Assembly (NCBI GenBank): GCA_017523325.1
Contig: JAFWWO010000017.1
Coordinates: 1 to 64,000 of the forward strand
Source: Anaerotignum sp.
GTDB lineage: Bacteria > Bacillota > Clostridia > Lachnospirales > Anaerotignaceae
Direction of reading: 5' to 3'
DNA length: 64,000 nucleotides
In this document: positions 8,176 to 18,538 of the stretch, piece by piece
Layout of the letters: the number at the start of each line of letters is the position of its first letter
Position numbering within the stretch: position 1 is the stretch's first letter
Position numbers and translations under genes: made by a program
Notes under the pieces: generated by a model
What the model was told of the DNA's origin: nothing
Seen by the model: the letters and a program-made list of their open reading frames with translations, nothing else
Databases searched by the model: none

Positions 8176-9060
8176 ATGTATGAATTGATACAGATTACAG
8201 AACATACCTATTACATCAATTCCCCCTCCAAGGTCGGCGTGTACCGCGTCAATGATGATGATGTTTGGCTGATTGACAGCGGCAACGACAAGGACGCCGG
8301 GCGTAAAATACAAAAAATCTTTGAAGCCCAAGGCTGGACATTAACCGCCATCATCAACACCCATTCCAATGCGGACCATGACGGCGGCAATACCCTCTTG
8401 CAAAACCGTTTGCACTGCGCCATTTATACCACGCCTATGGAAAAAGCCATTGTGGAATATCCCATCTTGGAGCCCTCTTTTCTATACGGCGGCTATCCCT
8501 TCAAAAAGCTACGGAATAAATTTTTGATGGCGACCCCCTCCAAGGCACAGGAAATCGACACAGCTTCCCTGCCGGAGGGTATGGAAATCTTCCCTCTGGG
8601 CGGGCATTTTTGGCAAATGATCGGCGTAAAGACACCGGACGATATTTATTTTCTGGCGGATTGTGTGTTTGGCGAGAATATCCTTGCCAAATATCACATT
8701 TCCTTTAACTATGATGTTGCCGCATTTTTTGAAACATTGGATTTTCTGGAAAAACTGGAAGGGAAGCTATTTATCCCCGCCCATGCAGAGCCGACGGAGG
8801 ATATTCGCCCTTTGGTGGCACTGAATCGTGCCAAGGCCCATGAAATTTTGGAAAAGCTGCTGCATATCTGCAAAACACCATTGCCATTTGAGCAAATTTT
8901 GAAAATCGTTTTTGAAACCTATGATTTGACAATGGATTTCAATCAATATGTGCTGGTGGGCAGCACCATACGCTCCTACCTCTCCTATCTGGCGGATACG
9001 GAGAAAATAGAGCCCTATGTGGAGGAGAATACATTGCTTTGGAAAACGAAAGTAGAATAG
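8176..9060 (+). CDS. MBL-fold metallo-hydrolase
   Basis: 294 residues of the metallo-beta-lactamase fold. The metal motif reads INTHSNADHDGG, that is H-x-N-x-D-H where most relatives have HxHxDH; a second ligand candidate is in LGGHF (about 140), then FLADCVFG (Asp) and IPAHAEP (His). The last 100 residues form a helical C-terminal extension. Substrate cannot be told from sequence; glyoxalase II-like hydrolases are the nearest fold relatives. Start ATG has AAGGAGG. It follows fba across a modest hairpin and may be partly co-transcribed with it. Confidence 0.85.
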   Translation: MYELIQITEHTYYINSPSKVGVYRVNDDDVWLIDSGNDKDAGRKIQKIFEAQGWTLTAIINTHSNADHDGGNTLLQNRLHCAIYTTPMEKAIVEYPILEPSFLYGGYPFKKLRNKFLMATPSKAQEIDTASLPEGMEIFPLGGHFWQMIGVKTPDDIYFLADCVFGENILAKYHISFNYDVAAFFETLDFLEKLEGKLFIPAHAEPTEDIRPLVALNRAKAHEILEKLLHICKTPLPFEQILKIVFETYDLTMDFNQYVLVGSTIRSYLSYLADTEKIEPYVEENTLLWKTKVE

Positions 9061-9084
9061 AAATCATCAAACACTCGTATGACA

Positions 9085-9122
9085 TAAAAAGGCAAGGCTG
9101 ATATTTCAGCCTTGCCTTTTGT
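9085..9122. terminator. bidirectional terminator between the MBL gene and ybjQ
   Basis: AAAAAGGCAAGGCTGA, loop TATT, TCAGCCTTGCCTTTT. It has an A run on the left and a T run on the right, so it serves both convergent genes. Confidence 0.9.
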
Positions 9123-9140
9123 GTATATACCGTATGTTGC

Positions 9141-9452
9141 TTATTTGAATTTTACAGCCGTACCATACACCATGACCTCTGCCGCACCTGCCATAATGGC
9201 ACTGGTGGAATAACGGATATTCACCACCGCATCTGCCCCCAGCTTTTCTGCATTTTGCACCAAACGCTGCATGGCAATTTCTCTGGCTTCTTCCATCATC
9301 TCCGTGTATGCTTTTAGCTCCCCGCCAACAATAGATTTCAACCCTGCACCAAAATCACGTCCGATATTTTTGGACTGAATGGTGGAGCCATTGACGATAC
9401 GCAACATTTCCAATTCTTTTCCTGCGATATAATCTGTATTCACCAATATCAT
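9141..9452 (-). CDS. YbjQ family (UPF0145) protein
   Basis: 103-residue protein of the YbjQ/UPF0145 family, small oligomeric proteins of unknown physiological role sometimes described as putative heavy-metal-binding. Typical features: N-terminal hydrophobic strand, GGELKAYTEMMEEAREIAMQRLVQNAEKLGADAVVN, and a terminal AEVMVYGTAVK strand. ATG at 9452 is preferred because AAAGGA sits about 10 nt upstream; the GTG three codons earlier is too close to that site. It is the last gene of the trpS operon. Confidence 0.85.
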   Translation of the reverse strand: MILVNTDYIAGKELEMLRIVNGSTIQSKNIGRDFGAGLKSIVGGELKAYTEMMEEAREIAMQRLVQNAEKLGADAVVNIRYSTSAIMAGAAEVMVYGTAVKFK

Positions 9453-9471
9453 GAAATACACATCCTTTCTA

Positions 9472-10476
9472 TCATCTGATACGCGGCGGGAAACCGACCT
9501 TTTTCTGCACCTTTGTCAGCGTGCGTTCTGCCAGTCGTCCCGCTTTTTCTGCACCACTCTTTATGATGGCGTCCAGATAATCCTTATTCGCCTCCAGCTC
9601 CTTCACCCGTTTTTGAATAGGCTCCAAATCCGCAACAACCGCCTCACCCACAGCCGTTTTGAAAGCACCGTAGCCTAAGCCTGCAAATTCTCTCTCCGCC
9701 GCCTCAATGGTACTGCCGGTTACGGCACAGTAAATGCCCAACAGGTTGGAGATACCGGGTTTTTCCTCTGAAAAACGCACTTCATTATCGGAATCCGTCA
9801 TGGCACGCTTGATTTTATTCATAATCACCTTCGGGTCGTCCATCAATGTAATGATGTTATTCTGGTTTTCATCGGATTTGGACATTTTTTTCGTGGGCTC
9901 CTGCAACGCCATGATTTTGGCACCCACTTTACCGATATATGCCTCGGGAATTTTGAAGGTATCACCATAAATGCTGTTAAAACGCCCTGCAATATCACGG
10001 GTGATTTCCAAATGCTGCCGCTGATCCTCTCCCACCGGCACCAAATCGGTCTGATACAGCAAAATATCCGCCGCCATCAGCACAGGATAAGTAAACAGGC
10101 CTGCATTGATATTCTCGGCGTATCTTGCACTCTTATCCTTAAACTGGGTCATACGGTTCAGCTCACCCATATAGGTATAGCAATTCAAAATCCATGCCAG
10201 CTCTGCGTGCTGTGGTGCGTGGGACTGGTAATAGATGATATTTTTCTCCGGATCCAGCCCAACCGCCAAATACTGTACCAAAAGATCCCTAGCCTGTTTT
10301 CTCAGCTTCGCAGGGTCCTGCCGTACCGTAATGGCGTGCATATCCACAATACAATACAGGCAGTCATACTCGTCCTGTAATTTTGTCCAGTTATTCAGTG
10401 CCCCCAGATAGTTGCCCAGCGTAATCACGCCGGAGGGCTGCATTCCGCTGAAAATCCGTTTCTTATCCTCCGCCAT
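9472..10476 (-). CDS. trpS: tryptophan--tRNA ligase
   Basis: 334-residue class I synthetase charging tRNA-Trp. The HIGH equivalent lies in [15 protein letters not shown] (about 13-26) and KMSKS is exact at 197-201 ([12 protein letters not shown]). [12 protein letters not shown], the usual tryptophanyl-adenylate segment, is at 149-160. ATG at 10476 is chosen because GGAGGA is 9 nt upstream; the ATG three codons before lies almost on the ribosome site. No T-box is present: the gap to pspC is only 33 bp, so it is expressed from the DUF402 promoter. Confidence 0.95.
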   Translation of the reverse strand: MAEDKKRIFSGMQPSGVITLGNYLGALNNWTKLQDEYDCLYCIVDMHAITVRQDPAKLRKQARDLLVQYLAVGLDPEKNIIYYQSHAPQHAELAWILNCYTYMGELNRMTQFKDKSARYAENINAGLFTYPVLMAADILLYQTDLVPVGEDQRQHLEITRDIAGRFNSIYGDTFKIPEAYIGKVGAKIMALQEPTKKMSKSDENQNNIITLMDDPKVIMNKIKRAMTDSDNEVRFSEEKPGISNLLGIYCAVTGSTIEAAEREFAGLGYGAFKTAVGEAVVADLEPIQKRVKELEANKDYLDAIIKSGAEKAGRLAERTLTKVQKKVGFPPRIR

Positions 10477-10509
10477 TTCAAGCATTCCTCCATCTCATTT
10501 CCCTTTGGA

Positions 10510-10740
10510 TCATGTTCTTTCTTCATAATCCGCATCAATCACGCCCGGGTCCTCGGGAATGACAAATGCACAGATTACATAAATCAATAAGCCCGTAAAC
10601 AGTGCTGTTAAAAAGCTCCCCAGTACCCAAAGTAATCTTACCAATGTCACATCAATATCAAAATATTCTGCAATGCCTCCGCAAACACCGGAAATTTTCA
10701 CCTGTGTTTTGGAACGATATAATCTCTTGCCGTTTGTCAT
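10510..10740 (-). CDS. PspC domain membrane protein
   Basis: 76 residues: the PspC domain motif (KRLYRSKTQVKISGVCGGIAEYF, then DVTLVRLLWVL) followed by one strong membrane segment (about 40-62) and an acidic tail. PspC proteins take part in envelope-stress sensing in several phyla. Its ATG shares one base with the radC stop codon (TAATG), indicating translational coupling. A pspA gene lies 18 kb away rather than alongside. Confidence 0.85.
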   Translation of the reverse strand: MTNGKRLYRSKTQVKISGVCGGIAEYFDIDVTLVRLLWVLGSFLTALFTGLLIYVICAFVIPEDPGVIDADYEERT

Positions 10741-11438
10741 TATAATTCCTCCTTTTCTGTTTTCAACATACCATTTTCCGCAAAACTGTAATAACTATTC
10801 TCTCCAATGATAATATGATCCACCGTTTCAACGCCAACCAAATTTAACATCTTGCGTAAGTTCACAGTCAATGCCAAATCATCACCGGAGGGACGTATAT
10901 TCCCGGCCGGGTGGTTATGGCATAATACAACACCCGTTGCCTTACTGCGCAATGCAGCCTCCATAACCTTTCTTGGCTGAACAAGTGCCTCCGCCACGGT
11001 TCCTTCGGCGATTTTCGCCGTATGTATCACCCTGCGCCTACTATCCAAACATATCACATAAAACCGTTCCGTAGTACAGTTCATCAAAAGCATTCTGCAA
11101 TATTCTGCCGCCCGTTGGGTGGAGGTAATCGTTGCTTTTTGCTCTAATTTCTCCTGCTGGCATCTCCTGTTCAGTTCATGAAGCAACGAAAGGAATACAG
11201 CCGTTTTCTTGCCTACTCCATGAATTTGTGCAATATCCTCCGCCTCAGCCTCCACAAGATTGGACAAAGAACCAAACTCCTGCAAAAGTGCATGAGCCAA
11301 AGGATTTGTATCCCCTCGGGCAATGACTCCGTACAGCAGCATTTCCAGCAATTCATGATCCGCAAAGCCATCGGGGCCTTCCTGCAAAAAGCGTGCCCGC
11401 ATTCTATCTCTATGTCCCTCGTGTATATTACCGCTCAT
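10740..11438 (-). CDS. radC: RadC family JAB/MPN-domain protein
   Basis: 232 residues. N-terminal helix-hairpin-helix-like region (HGVGKKTAVFLS) and C-terminal MPN/JAB metalloprotease-like domain with the zinc motif CHNHPAGNIRPSGDDL. Although named a DNA repair protein, the cellular role of RadC is not settled. ATG at 11438 is preferred: AAGGTG lies upstream and it overlaps the end of the DUF402 gene by 11 bp. The longer open frame to 11513 lies wholly inside that gene. Confidence 0.9.
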   Translation of the reverse strand: MSGNIHEGHRDRMRARFLQEGPDGFADHELLEMLLYGVIARGDTNPLAHALLQEFGSLSNLVEAEAEDIAQIHGVGKKTAVFLSLLHELNRRCQQEKLEQKATITSTQRAAEYCRMLLMNCTTERFYVICLDSRRRVIHTAKIAEGTVAEALVQPRKVMEAALRSKATGVVLCHNHPAGNIRPSGDDLALTVNLRKMLNLVGVETVDHIIIGENSYYSFAENGMLKTEKEEL

Positions 11439-11919
11439 CGTCCACACCTTCTGTTTCCGGGAAACAAAGCAATTCAGAAAACCTGCCCTCGTAAATGATA
11501 CCCAGCAGGGCATCCAGCCTGCGTAAAGCCGGCTTTACCTGCTCCTCGCCGATGATGCGTTCCTCCAAAGCATCGGCAATCTCCGCCAGATCCACCACTT
11601 TCACAAAGCCATCTTCATATACGATTACATCGGCCAAAAGATCCGTAAATATAAAGGCATTTTCCTCCGCCATATATTCCGTATCTATTATATCACAATA
11701 ATAATAAACCAGCTCGTCTTTTTCCCTTAAGAATTTACTAATTTTATATCCTTGCTTCAAATAATAACAAGATACCCCATGGCTGAATTGGGCTTTCGGG
11801 CGAAGAACCTGCCATTTTGTCACCAATTTCTCATCATCCCAAAAAAGAATGACATCGTCCTTGAGATGAATGGTTTCATTGGGTATATACCTTTTTCTGT
11901 AAAGTTTCGGCAGCTTCAT
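11428..11919 (-). CDS. DUF402 domain protein
   Basis: 163 residues with the DUF402 signature (a YYYCDI segment near residue 80, followed by TDLLADVIVYEDGFVKVVD). Some family members are nucleoside tri-/diphosphatases; others act in RNA-related processes, so the function here is open. The ATG at 11919 has AGGAGGGGGG upstream. First gene of the operon DUF402-radC-pspC-trpS-ybjQ. Confidence 0.85.
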   Translation of the reverse strand: MKLPKLYRKRYIPNETIHLKDDVILFWDDEKLVTKWQVLRPKAQFSHGVSCYYLKQGYKISKFLREKDELVYYYCDIIDTEYMAEENAFIFTDLLADVIVYEDGFVKVVDLAEIADALEERIIGEEQVKPALRRLDALLGIIYEGRFSELLCFPETEGVDDER

Positions 11920-11946
11920 AAGCCCCCCCTCCTTTTGCTTTTTTCC

Positions 11947-11975
11947 ATTATAAAGAATTCCGTTGGAAAACACAA
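11947..11975 (-). promoter_or_regulatory. sigma-A promoter of the DUF402-radC-pspC-trpS-ybjQ operon
   Basis: Minus strand: TTGTGT (11970-11975), 17-bp spacer, TATAAT (11947-11952), 27 bp upstream of the first start codon. Confidence 0.85.
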
Positions 11976-11984
11976 GTCTAATGA

Positions 11985-12011
11985 TAAAAGAAAACCCCGC
12001 ACAAGGCGGGG
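11985..12011 (-). terminator. intrinsic terminator after sstT
   Basis: Minus strand: CCCCGC, loop, GCGGGG then TTTTCTTTT. Confidence 0.9.
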
Positions 12012-12073
12012 TCATTCGTATCAACCGTACTTTTTATTTGTTGCATTGTTTATGCAGGAAAGCAATGCAGGAC

Positions 12074-13300
12074 TTACCATTGAATGGGCTTGCCTTGTGC
12101 CTTCCAATCATGGAATTCTGCCGCTGCTGTAAACAGAGCGTCTGTGGAGGAGTTCAAGCCTGTTTCGCAAGAATCCTGAATCATGCCGATGATGAAACCA
12201 ATACCTACCACCTGCATAGCAATATCATTGGAAATGCCGAACAGGGAGCAAGCCAGAGGAATCAGCAGCAGGGAACCGCCGGCAACACCGGATGCACCGC
12301 AAGCGGAGATAGCCGCTACAAAGCTCAGCAGAATCTTCATTGCCAGAGGCACTTCCAGACCAACGGTGTTGACACAAGCCAGCGTCATAACCGTGATCGT
12401 GATTGCCGCACCTGCCATGTTAATGGTTGCACCCAGAGGGATAGAGATGGAGTAGTTATCCTCGTCCAGACCCAGAGATTCGCAAAGTGCCATATTTACA
12501 GGGATATTCGCCGCAGAGCTTCTTGTGAAGAATGCTGTTACGAAGGAGTCCTTCAAGCATTTGAATACCAGAGGGTAAGGATTCTGTCTAATCTGTGTAA
12601 ACACGATGATAGGGTTCAAAATCAGTGCTACAAATGCCATACAGCCTACCAGAATACCCAGCAATCTGCCGTATTCTATGAAAATTTCCAGACCGTTTTC
12701 GGAAACCGTTGTAAATACCAGACCCAAAATACCGAAGGGTGCACAGCTGATCACCCATCTGACAGCCTGAGAAACAGCTTCAGAAAAATCAAACAGAGCT
12801 TTTTTGGTGGGTTCAGATGCTTTTTTCAACGCCAGACCAAATACAACTGCCCAAGCCAAAATACCCAGATAGTTTGCATTGATGATGGAGGCAATGGGGT
12901 TTGCAACGATGTTCATCAGCAGGTTTGTAAACACCTCACCAATGCCGCCTGCTGCCGTATAACCCTCTGTGGAAGCACCGCTGCCCAAAGGCAGTGTTAC
13001 ATGAATGGCGTGGCAGGCAATAACCGCTACCACAGCCGCCGCAAAGGTACCGATTAAATACAGCACAACCACACGGCCCATGGTTTTGCCGCCGCCTTCG
13101 TTCCCGCAAGCCAATGCTGCGATAACCAAGAAGAATACCAGCACGGGAGCAATGGCCTTCAATGCACTTACGAAAAGTGTACCTAAAATACCGATTACTG
13201 TTACCTGGGGAATTGCCATACCCAAAATAGCGCCGATAATCAATCCGCAGATAATGCGTTTTACCAGGCTAATGCTATTCCATTTTTGTAAAATATTCAT
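12074..13300 (-). CDS. sstT: serine/threonine:sodium symporter
   Basis: 408-residue member of the dicarboxylate/amino acid:cation symporter family, closest in motif to SstT, which imports serine and threonine with Na+. Eight or more hydrophobic segments, a serine-rich hairpin [11 protein letters not shown], and [13 protein letters not shown], the family's substrate and cation site. RBS AAAGGAG precedes the ATG. The gene directly follows both serine dehydratase subunits with no terminator in the 95-bp gap, so uptake and breakdown of serine are probably co-expressed. Confidence 0.93.
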   Translation of the reverse strand: MNILQKWNSISLVKRIICGLIIGAILGMAIPQVTVIGILGTLFVSALKAIAPVLVFFLVIAALACGNEGGGKTMGRVVVLYLIGTFAAAVVAVIACHAIHVTLPLGSGASTEGYTAAGGIGEVFTNLLMNIVANPIASIINANYLGILAWAVVFGLALKKASEPTKKALFDFSEAVSQAVRWVISCAPFGILGLVFTTVSENGLEIFIEYGRLLGILVGCMAFVALILNPIIVFTQIRQNPYPLVFKCLKDSFVTAFFTRSSAANIPVNMALCESLGLDEDNYSISIPLGATINMAGAAITITVMTLACVNTVGLEVPLAMKILLSFVAAISACGASGVAGGSLLLIPLACSLFGISNDIAMQVVGIGFIIGMIQDSCETGLNSSTDALFTAAAEFHDWKAQGKPIQW

Positions 13301-13395
13301 TTTTCTCTTCTCCTTTTCATTATTTTATGACTCCAATTACTACGGTTGTACGAAAAAAATATATAGAAAAGTATACTGGTTTGCCTTTTATATCA

Positions 13396-14271
13396 TTAGC
13401 ACCCAAACACCTTTTCACAAAGCTTTTTCCCTGTGGGCGTGCAGGCAAGACCGCCCTCTGCCGTTTCCTTCAATGCAGGGGACATGGTGTCGCCAATCTG
13501 CTTCATCACAACGATGACCTCATCGGCAGGGATTGCACTTTCGATACCTGCCAAAGCAAGCTCTGCCGCAACAAAGGCATTTGCCACGCCGCCGGCATTT
13601 CTCTTGATACAGGGAATTTCCACCAGCCCTGCAACAGGGTCACATACCAAGCCCAGAATGTTTTTCAATGCAATGGCACAAGCATGCTCGCACATTTTGG
13701 GTGTACCGCCACAAAGCTCTACCAACGCCGCTGCCGCCATGGCACTGGCCGCACCGCACTCCGCCTGGCAGCCCCCTGCCGCACCGGCAATGCTGGCCTT
13801 ATTGGCAATGACCATACCCACTGCGGAAGCAGTAAATAATGCCATCGTCAACTCTTTATCCGATAAATTTCTCTCCTCCCCAATGGTCAAAATCGCTGAG
13901 GGAAGGATGCCGCAGCTTCCCGCCGTGGGGGACGCCACAATTCTGCCCATGCAGGCATTGGTCTGGGATACGGAAAGGGCTTTTACCATGGCCTCGCCAA
14001 AAATTTTGCCGCAAATATTTTTGCCGCTCTTAACCGCCTGCTGCATTTTATAGGCATCGCCGCCGGTCAGCCCGCTGGCAGAACGTTTCACGGGATCCAG
14101 CCCCTCCTGCATCGATTCCTTCATGACCTGCAAGGAGCGTTCCATGGTTTTGAACAGTTCCTCTTCGGTTTTTTCGGCGATTTCTGCCTGATCTCTCAAA
14201 ACAAGGGCAGATAAGGGTTCTCCATTGGCCTCCGCCGCCGCCACCAATTCCGCTAAAGAATCATATTTCAT
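13396..14271 (-). CDS. sdaAA: L-serine ammonia-lyase, iron-sulfur-dependent, alpha subunit
   Basis: 291 residues. With the beta subunit it converts L-serine to pyruvate and ammonia using a [4Fe-4S] cluster. Visible: KSGKNICGKIFGEAM, NACMGRIVASPTAGSCGILPSA, AGAAGGCQAECGAASAM and CDPVAGLVEIPCIKRN, which supply the conserved cysteines. The two-subunit form is normal for Firmicutes, while E. coli has one fused chain. RBS GAGGAGG precedes the ATG. Confidence 0.95.
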   Translation of the reverse strand: MKYDSLAELVAAAEANGEPLSALVLRDQAEIAEKTEEELFKTMERSLQVMKESMQEGLDPVKRSASGLTGGDAYKMQQAVKSGKNICGKIFGEAMVKALSVSQTNACMGRIVASPTAGSCGILPSAILTIGEERNLSDKELTMALFTASAVGMVIANKASIAGAAGGCQAECGAASAMAAAALVELCGGTPKMCEHACAIALKNILGLVCDPVAGLVEIPCIKRNAGGVANAFVAAELALAGIESAIPADEVIVVMKQIGDTMSPALKETAEGGLACTPTGKKLCEKVFGC

Positions 14272-14284
14272 TTCTCTCGCCTCC

Positions 14285-14947
14285 TCAAATCGCCTTTAAT
14301 ATGGTAGATGCGTGAATATGAGGATTTTCCAGAATGGCCTGATTCACGGACGCATCTATATCCCCATCAATTTCAATGGTCATCACAGCCGTACCGCCTT
14401 TATGATCCCTCGCCAGAGAAAAGCCATGAATATTGACGTTTTTCTCCGCCAGAATATTGGTCACCACAGCAATCATACCCGGCACATCGTCATGGGGAAT
14501 AATCAACGTATCGGATTTTCCTGTGATAGAAACATTGGTATCATTGATTTTGTTAATCACGATATTTCCGCCGCCAACGGAAGCACCCTGTACCAATGTA
14601 ACCTTACCCTTGGCATCGGTCAGTGTGATTTCTGCCGTATTCGGGTGAGCGCCGTCAATATTTTCCTCCACGAAAGTAAAATCAAGCCCCGATTCCTTTG
14701 CAATCTCCGTGCTGTTGCGGATACGGGCATCATCGGTATCCATTCCCAGAATACCGGCAATGACTGCCTTATCCGTACCGTGCCCTTTATATGTTTTTGC
14801 GAAAGAACCGCTGAAGCGGATACGGGCCTTGACCGGTTCCGTACCCAATATGGAACGGGCATACTTTCCAATGCGGACGGCACCTGCTGTATGTGAACTG
14901 GAAGGACCGATCATAATGGGTCCGATAATATCAAAAACCTGCAACAT
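14285..14947 (-). CDS. sdaAB: L-serine ammonia-lyase, iron-sulfur-dependent, beta subunit
   Basis: 220 residues: the serine dehydratase beta domain (FDIIGPIMIGPSSSHTAGAVRIG, FSGSFAKTYKGHGTDKAV) and a C-terminal ACT domain (about 148-220, PGMIAVVTNILAEKNVNIHGF). The start at 14947 follows AGGAGGG; a longer frame to 15037 has no ribosome site and would run into the promoter. First gene of the serine operon. Confidence 0.95.
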   Translation of the reverse strand: MLQVFDIIGPIMIGPSSSHTAGAVRIGKYARSILGTEPVKARIRFSGSFAKTYKGHGTDKAVIAGILGMDTDDARIRNSTEIAKESGLDFTFVEENIDGAHPNTAEITLTDAKGKVTLVQGASVGGGNIVINKINDTNVSITGKSDTLIIPHDDVPGMIAVVTNILAEKNVNIHGFSLARDHKGGTAVMTIEIDGDIDASVNQAILENPHIHASTILKAI

Positions 14948-15008
14948 TAAAATCCCTCCTTTTTCTTTGTAAAAAATATGACAAGATTCATATTTTTTCA
15001 TCAGGTCA

Positions 15009-15037
15009 ATTATATTGATAAAACTCTGCAAAGTCAA
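15009..15037 (-). promoter_or_regulatory. sigma-A promoter of sdaAB-sdaAA-sstT
   Basis: Minus strand: TTGACT (15032-15037), 17-bp spacer, TATAAT (15009-15014), 62 bp upstream of sdaAB. Confidence 0.9.
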
Positions 15038-15067
15038 TAGAATTCCCTAAAATCTTCCTTGTATGGA

Positions 15068-15114
15068 GGACATTTTTTCAAAAATCTCGGACATTTGTCT
15101 TTGTACTGAGTACA
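15068..15114 (-). promoter_or_regulatory. possible regulator site upstream of the serine operon
   Basis: The palindrome TGTACT-G-AGTACA (15102-15114) and two copies of GGACATTT (15068-15075 and 15089-15096), 21 bp apart, lie 30-80 bp upstream of the -35. The arrangement fits an activator site, but no regulator gene is adjacent. Confidence 0.3.
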
Positions 15115-15190
15115 TATTTATTTTTTTAATGATTTTTCCTTGACAATTCAATGATTCCACCCTATTAAGATGAAAAAAATTCATTTTACC

Positions 15191-15233
15191 AAAAAAAGAT
15201 AGGATATGCCGTATTTATACAACATACCCTATC
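15191..15233 (-). terminator. intrinsic terminator after groEL
   Basis: Minus strand: GATAGGGTATG, loop, CATATCCTATC, then seven T. Confidence 0.9.
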
Positions 15234-15267
15234 AGATGATTCGTTTCTTTACATGAGATTACTTACA

Positions 15268-16911
<1,644 letters not shown>

Positions 16912-16926
16912 CTATTTATAATTTTC

Positions 16927-17214
16927 TCAATCCTTTACCACAGCCAAAATATCATTCTGGCGCATAATCAGATATTCTTCGCCCTCAAATTTCACTTCCA
17001 TAGCGCCGTATCTGGAAAACACCACATGGTCCCCTTCCTTCAGAACCATTTCCACATGGGTATCGCCCACCATGCCGCCGGGGCCAACTGCCACAACAAT
17101 GGCCTCCTGAGGCTTTTCTTGGGACTGGGAAGTCAGCAATAAACCGGATTTGGTGGTTTCCTGCGCTTCCAACTGCTTTAATACAACTTTATCTCCTAAT
17201 GGTGCAAGTTTCAT
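16927..17214 (-). CDS. groES: co-chaperonin GroES
   Basis: 95-residue lid subunit of the chaperonin: KLAPLGDKVVLKQLEA at the N terminus, the mobile-loop region TTKSGLLL, and the C-terminal EEYLIMRQNDILAVV. ATG at 17214 follows GGAGG; a longer frame to 17319 would cross the CIRCE operator. Promoter and operator lie just upstream. Confidence 0.97.
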   Translation of the reverse strand: MKLAPLGDKVVLKQLEAQETTKSGLLLTSQSQEKPQEAIVVAVGPGGMVGDTHVEMVLKEGDHVVFSRYGAMEVKFEGEEYLIMRQNDILAVVKD

Positions 17215-17243
17215 AGTCGTCGTACCTCCTTCATTATTCTTTG

Positions 17244-17270
17244 TTAGCACTCCTCTTAATCGAGTGCTAA
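17244..17270. promoter_or_regulatory. CIRCE operator (HrcA binding site)
   Basis: Perfect inverted repeat TTAGCACTC, 9-bp spacer, GAGTGCTAA, located between the groES promoter and start codon. This is the known HrcA repressor site. hrcA itself is not in the window. Confidence 0.97.
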
Positions 17271-17284
17271 TTTTCATCATACCT

Positions 17285-17313
17285 ATCATATCCATTTTTT
17301 TCTTATTATTCAA
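17285..17313 (-). promoter_or_regulatory. sigma-A promoter of groESL
   Basis: Minus strand: TTGAAT (17308-17313), 17-bp spacer, TATGAT (17285-17290), directly upstream of CIRCE. The next 150 bases to the left-hand terminator of the flavoprotein gene hold no gene. Confidence 0.85.
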
Positions 17314-17468
17314 ACACAATATCTATATGTATTCGAGTAAATTTAGAAAAATATAAATAAAAAAAAGTCTATTTATCCAAGAAACCATTATTTTCTCTTG
17401 ATTTAACATATTTTCTCACTTTTTCACCGCTTTTTATTTGAAAAAAATGTCCACCGACAGGATATTCC

Positions 17469-17511
17469 AAAAAAACAGGGAGCTTTCTATCCATGAAAGC
17501 TCCTCTGTTAC
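17469..17511 (-). terminator. intrinsic terminator after the flavoprotein gene
   Basis: Minus strand: GGAGCTTTC, loop ATGGATA, GAAAGCTCC, TGTTTTTTT. Confidence 0.88.
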
Positions 17512-17530
17512 AGAAATCTATATTATTTTT

Positions 17531-18397
17531 TTATTTCTTCTCCCGTTCTCTGCGGTCGATTTCCGTTGCGGCAGAAAGGGCAGCCACTAAGCCTTCCCCC
17601 ACCGCCTTTGCAATCTGATAAGGTGCGCCGGTGCAATCCCCCGCCGCATAGACCCCCGGCAGGTTGGTTGCCATATTCCGGTCAACCAAAATATTCTTGC
17701 CGTCTGTCTGCAAGCCGAAGAGCAGGCTTTCCGGTGGCGTGGAATTTTTTGCAAAGAAGATGCCATCGCAAGCCAGCTCCTCTCCGTCCAACTCCAAAGC
17801 CACTACCCGTCCGTCCTCGCCACATACGGCCTTAGGCTTTCCTTCCTTCACCATAACGGTCTCCTTCAAATTAACCACCGGCTGATACAGCGGAATGTAG
17901 ATGACCTCCCGGCAGAGGTCTGCCAAGAAATTGGCCTCTGCCTCACCCTCTTCATTTTCGCCGATGACCGCTACTTTTTTGCCACGGTAGAGCATACCGT
18001 CACAGGTGGCGCAATAGCTGACGCCCTTTCCCAGATATTCCATCTCACCGGGGATGCCTTTGCTTTTGCTCAGACCCATAGCCAGTATAATGGTTTTGGC
18101 CTCAATAAATTCATTATCTGCATTTATCATATAATGCTCACCCATGGAAAGGATTTGTTTGATACGACATTCCTTAAACTCCACACCATTTTTAACGGCA
18201 TGGGCATAAAAACGGTTCAGCATCTCCTCCCCGCCGATATCCGGCAAGCCCAAGTAGTTATCCACCTTTTCCGCCGCAAAAAGCAAAGAGCTATCCAAAC
18301 TTCTGCCGAAAATACAAACGGATTTATTCCTCTGCCGACAATTCACCGCCGCCGAAAGCGCCGCAGGCCCGCCGCCAATAATTGCTACATCTAACAT
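17531..18397 (-). CDS. thioredoxin-reductase-like flavoprotein lacking the NADPH signature
   Basis: 288 residues with the thioredoxin reductase layout: FAD motif GGGPAALSAA (8-17), redox pair CATC (Cys129, Cys132), and the C-terminal FAD motif GVYAAGDCTG. The second Rossmann motif is degraded: the expected GxGxxA reads VIGENEEGEAEA (144-155), and no HRRxxxR motif follows (the site reads IPLYQP). Clostridial flavin thioredoxin reductases that take electrons from ferredoxin are known to lack these two motifs, so the protein may be of that kind; this is inference. No thioredoxin gene is adjacent. RBS AAGGAGG precedes the ATG. Confidence 0.8.
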   Translation of the reverse strand: MLDVAIIGGGPAALSAAVNCRQRNKSVCIFGRSLDSSLLFAAEKVDNYLGLPDIGGEEMLNRFYAHAVKNGVEFKECRIKQILSMGEHYMINADNEFIEAKTIILAMGLSKSKGIPGEMEYLGKGVSYCATCDGMLYRGKKVAVIGENEEGEAEANFLADLCREVIYIPLYQPVVNLKETVMVKEGKPKAVCGEDGRVVALELDGEELACDGIFFAKNSTPPESLLFGLQTDGKNILVDRNMATNLPGVYAAGDCTGAPYQIAKAVGEGLVAALSAATEIDRREREKK

Positions 18398-18460
18398 AGC
18401 TTCGCCTCCTTATTTCTATTCTTTGCATTTTTTCATGTTTTATGACTGTATTGCCCTGCA

Positions 18461-18497
18461 AAAAAATAACCGCAGGGAAGTACTTCCTACGGTTATT
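18461..18497 (-). terminator. intrinsic terminator after the EF-G-like gene
   Basis: Minus strand: AATAACCG..AGGAAGT / ACTTCCCT..CGGTTATT then six T. Confidence 0.88.
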
Positions 18498-18538
18498 CTA
18501 TCATGTTTTCCAAAATATGTCTGTGATTTTATTACAGA

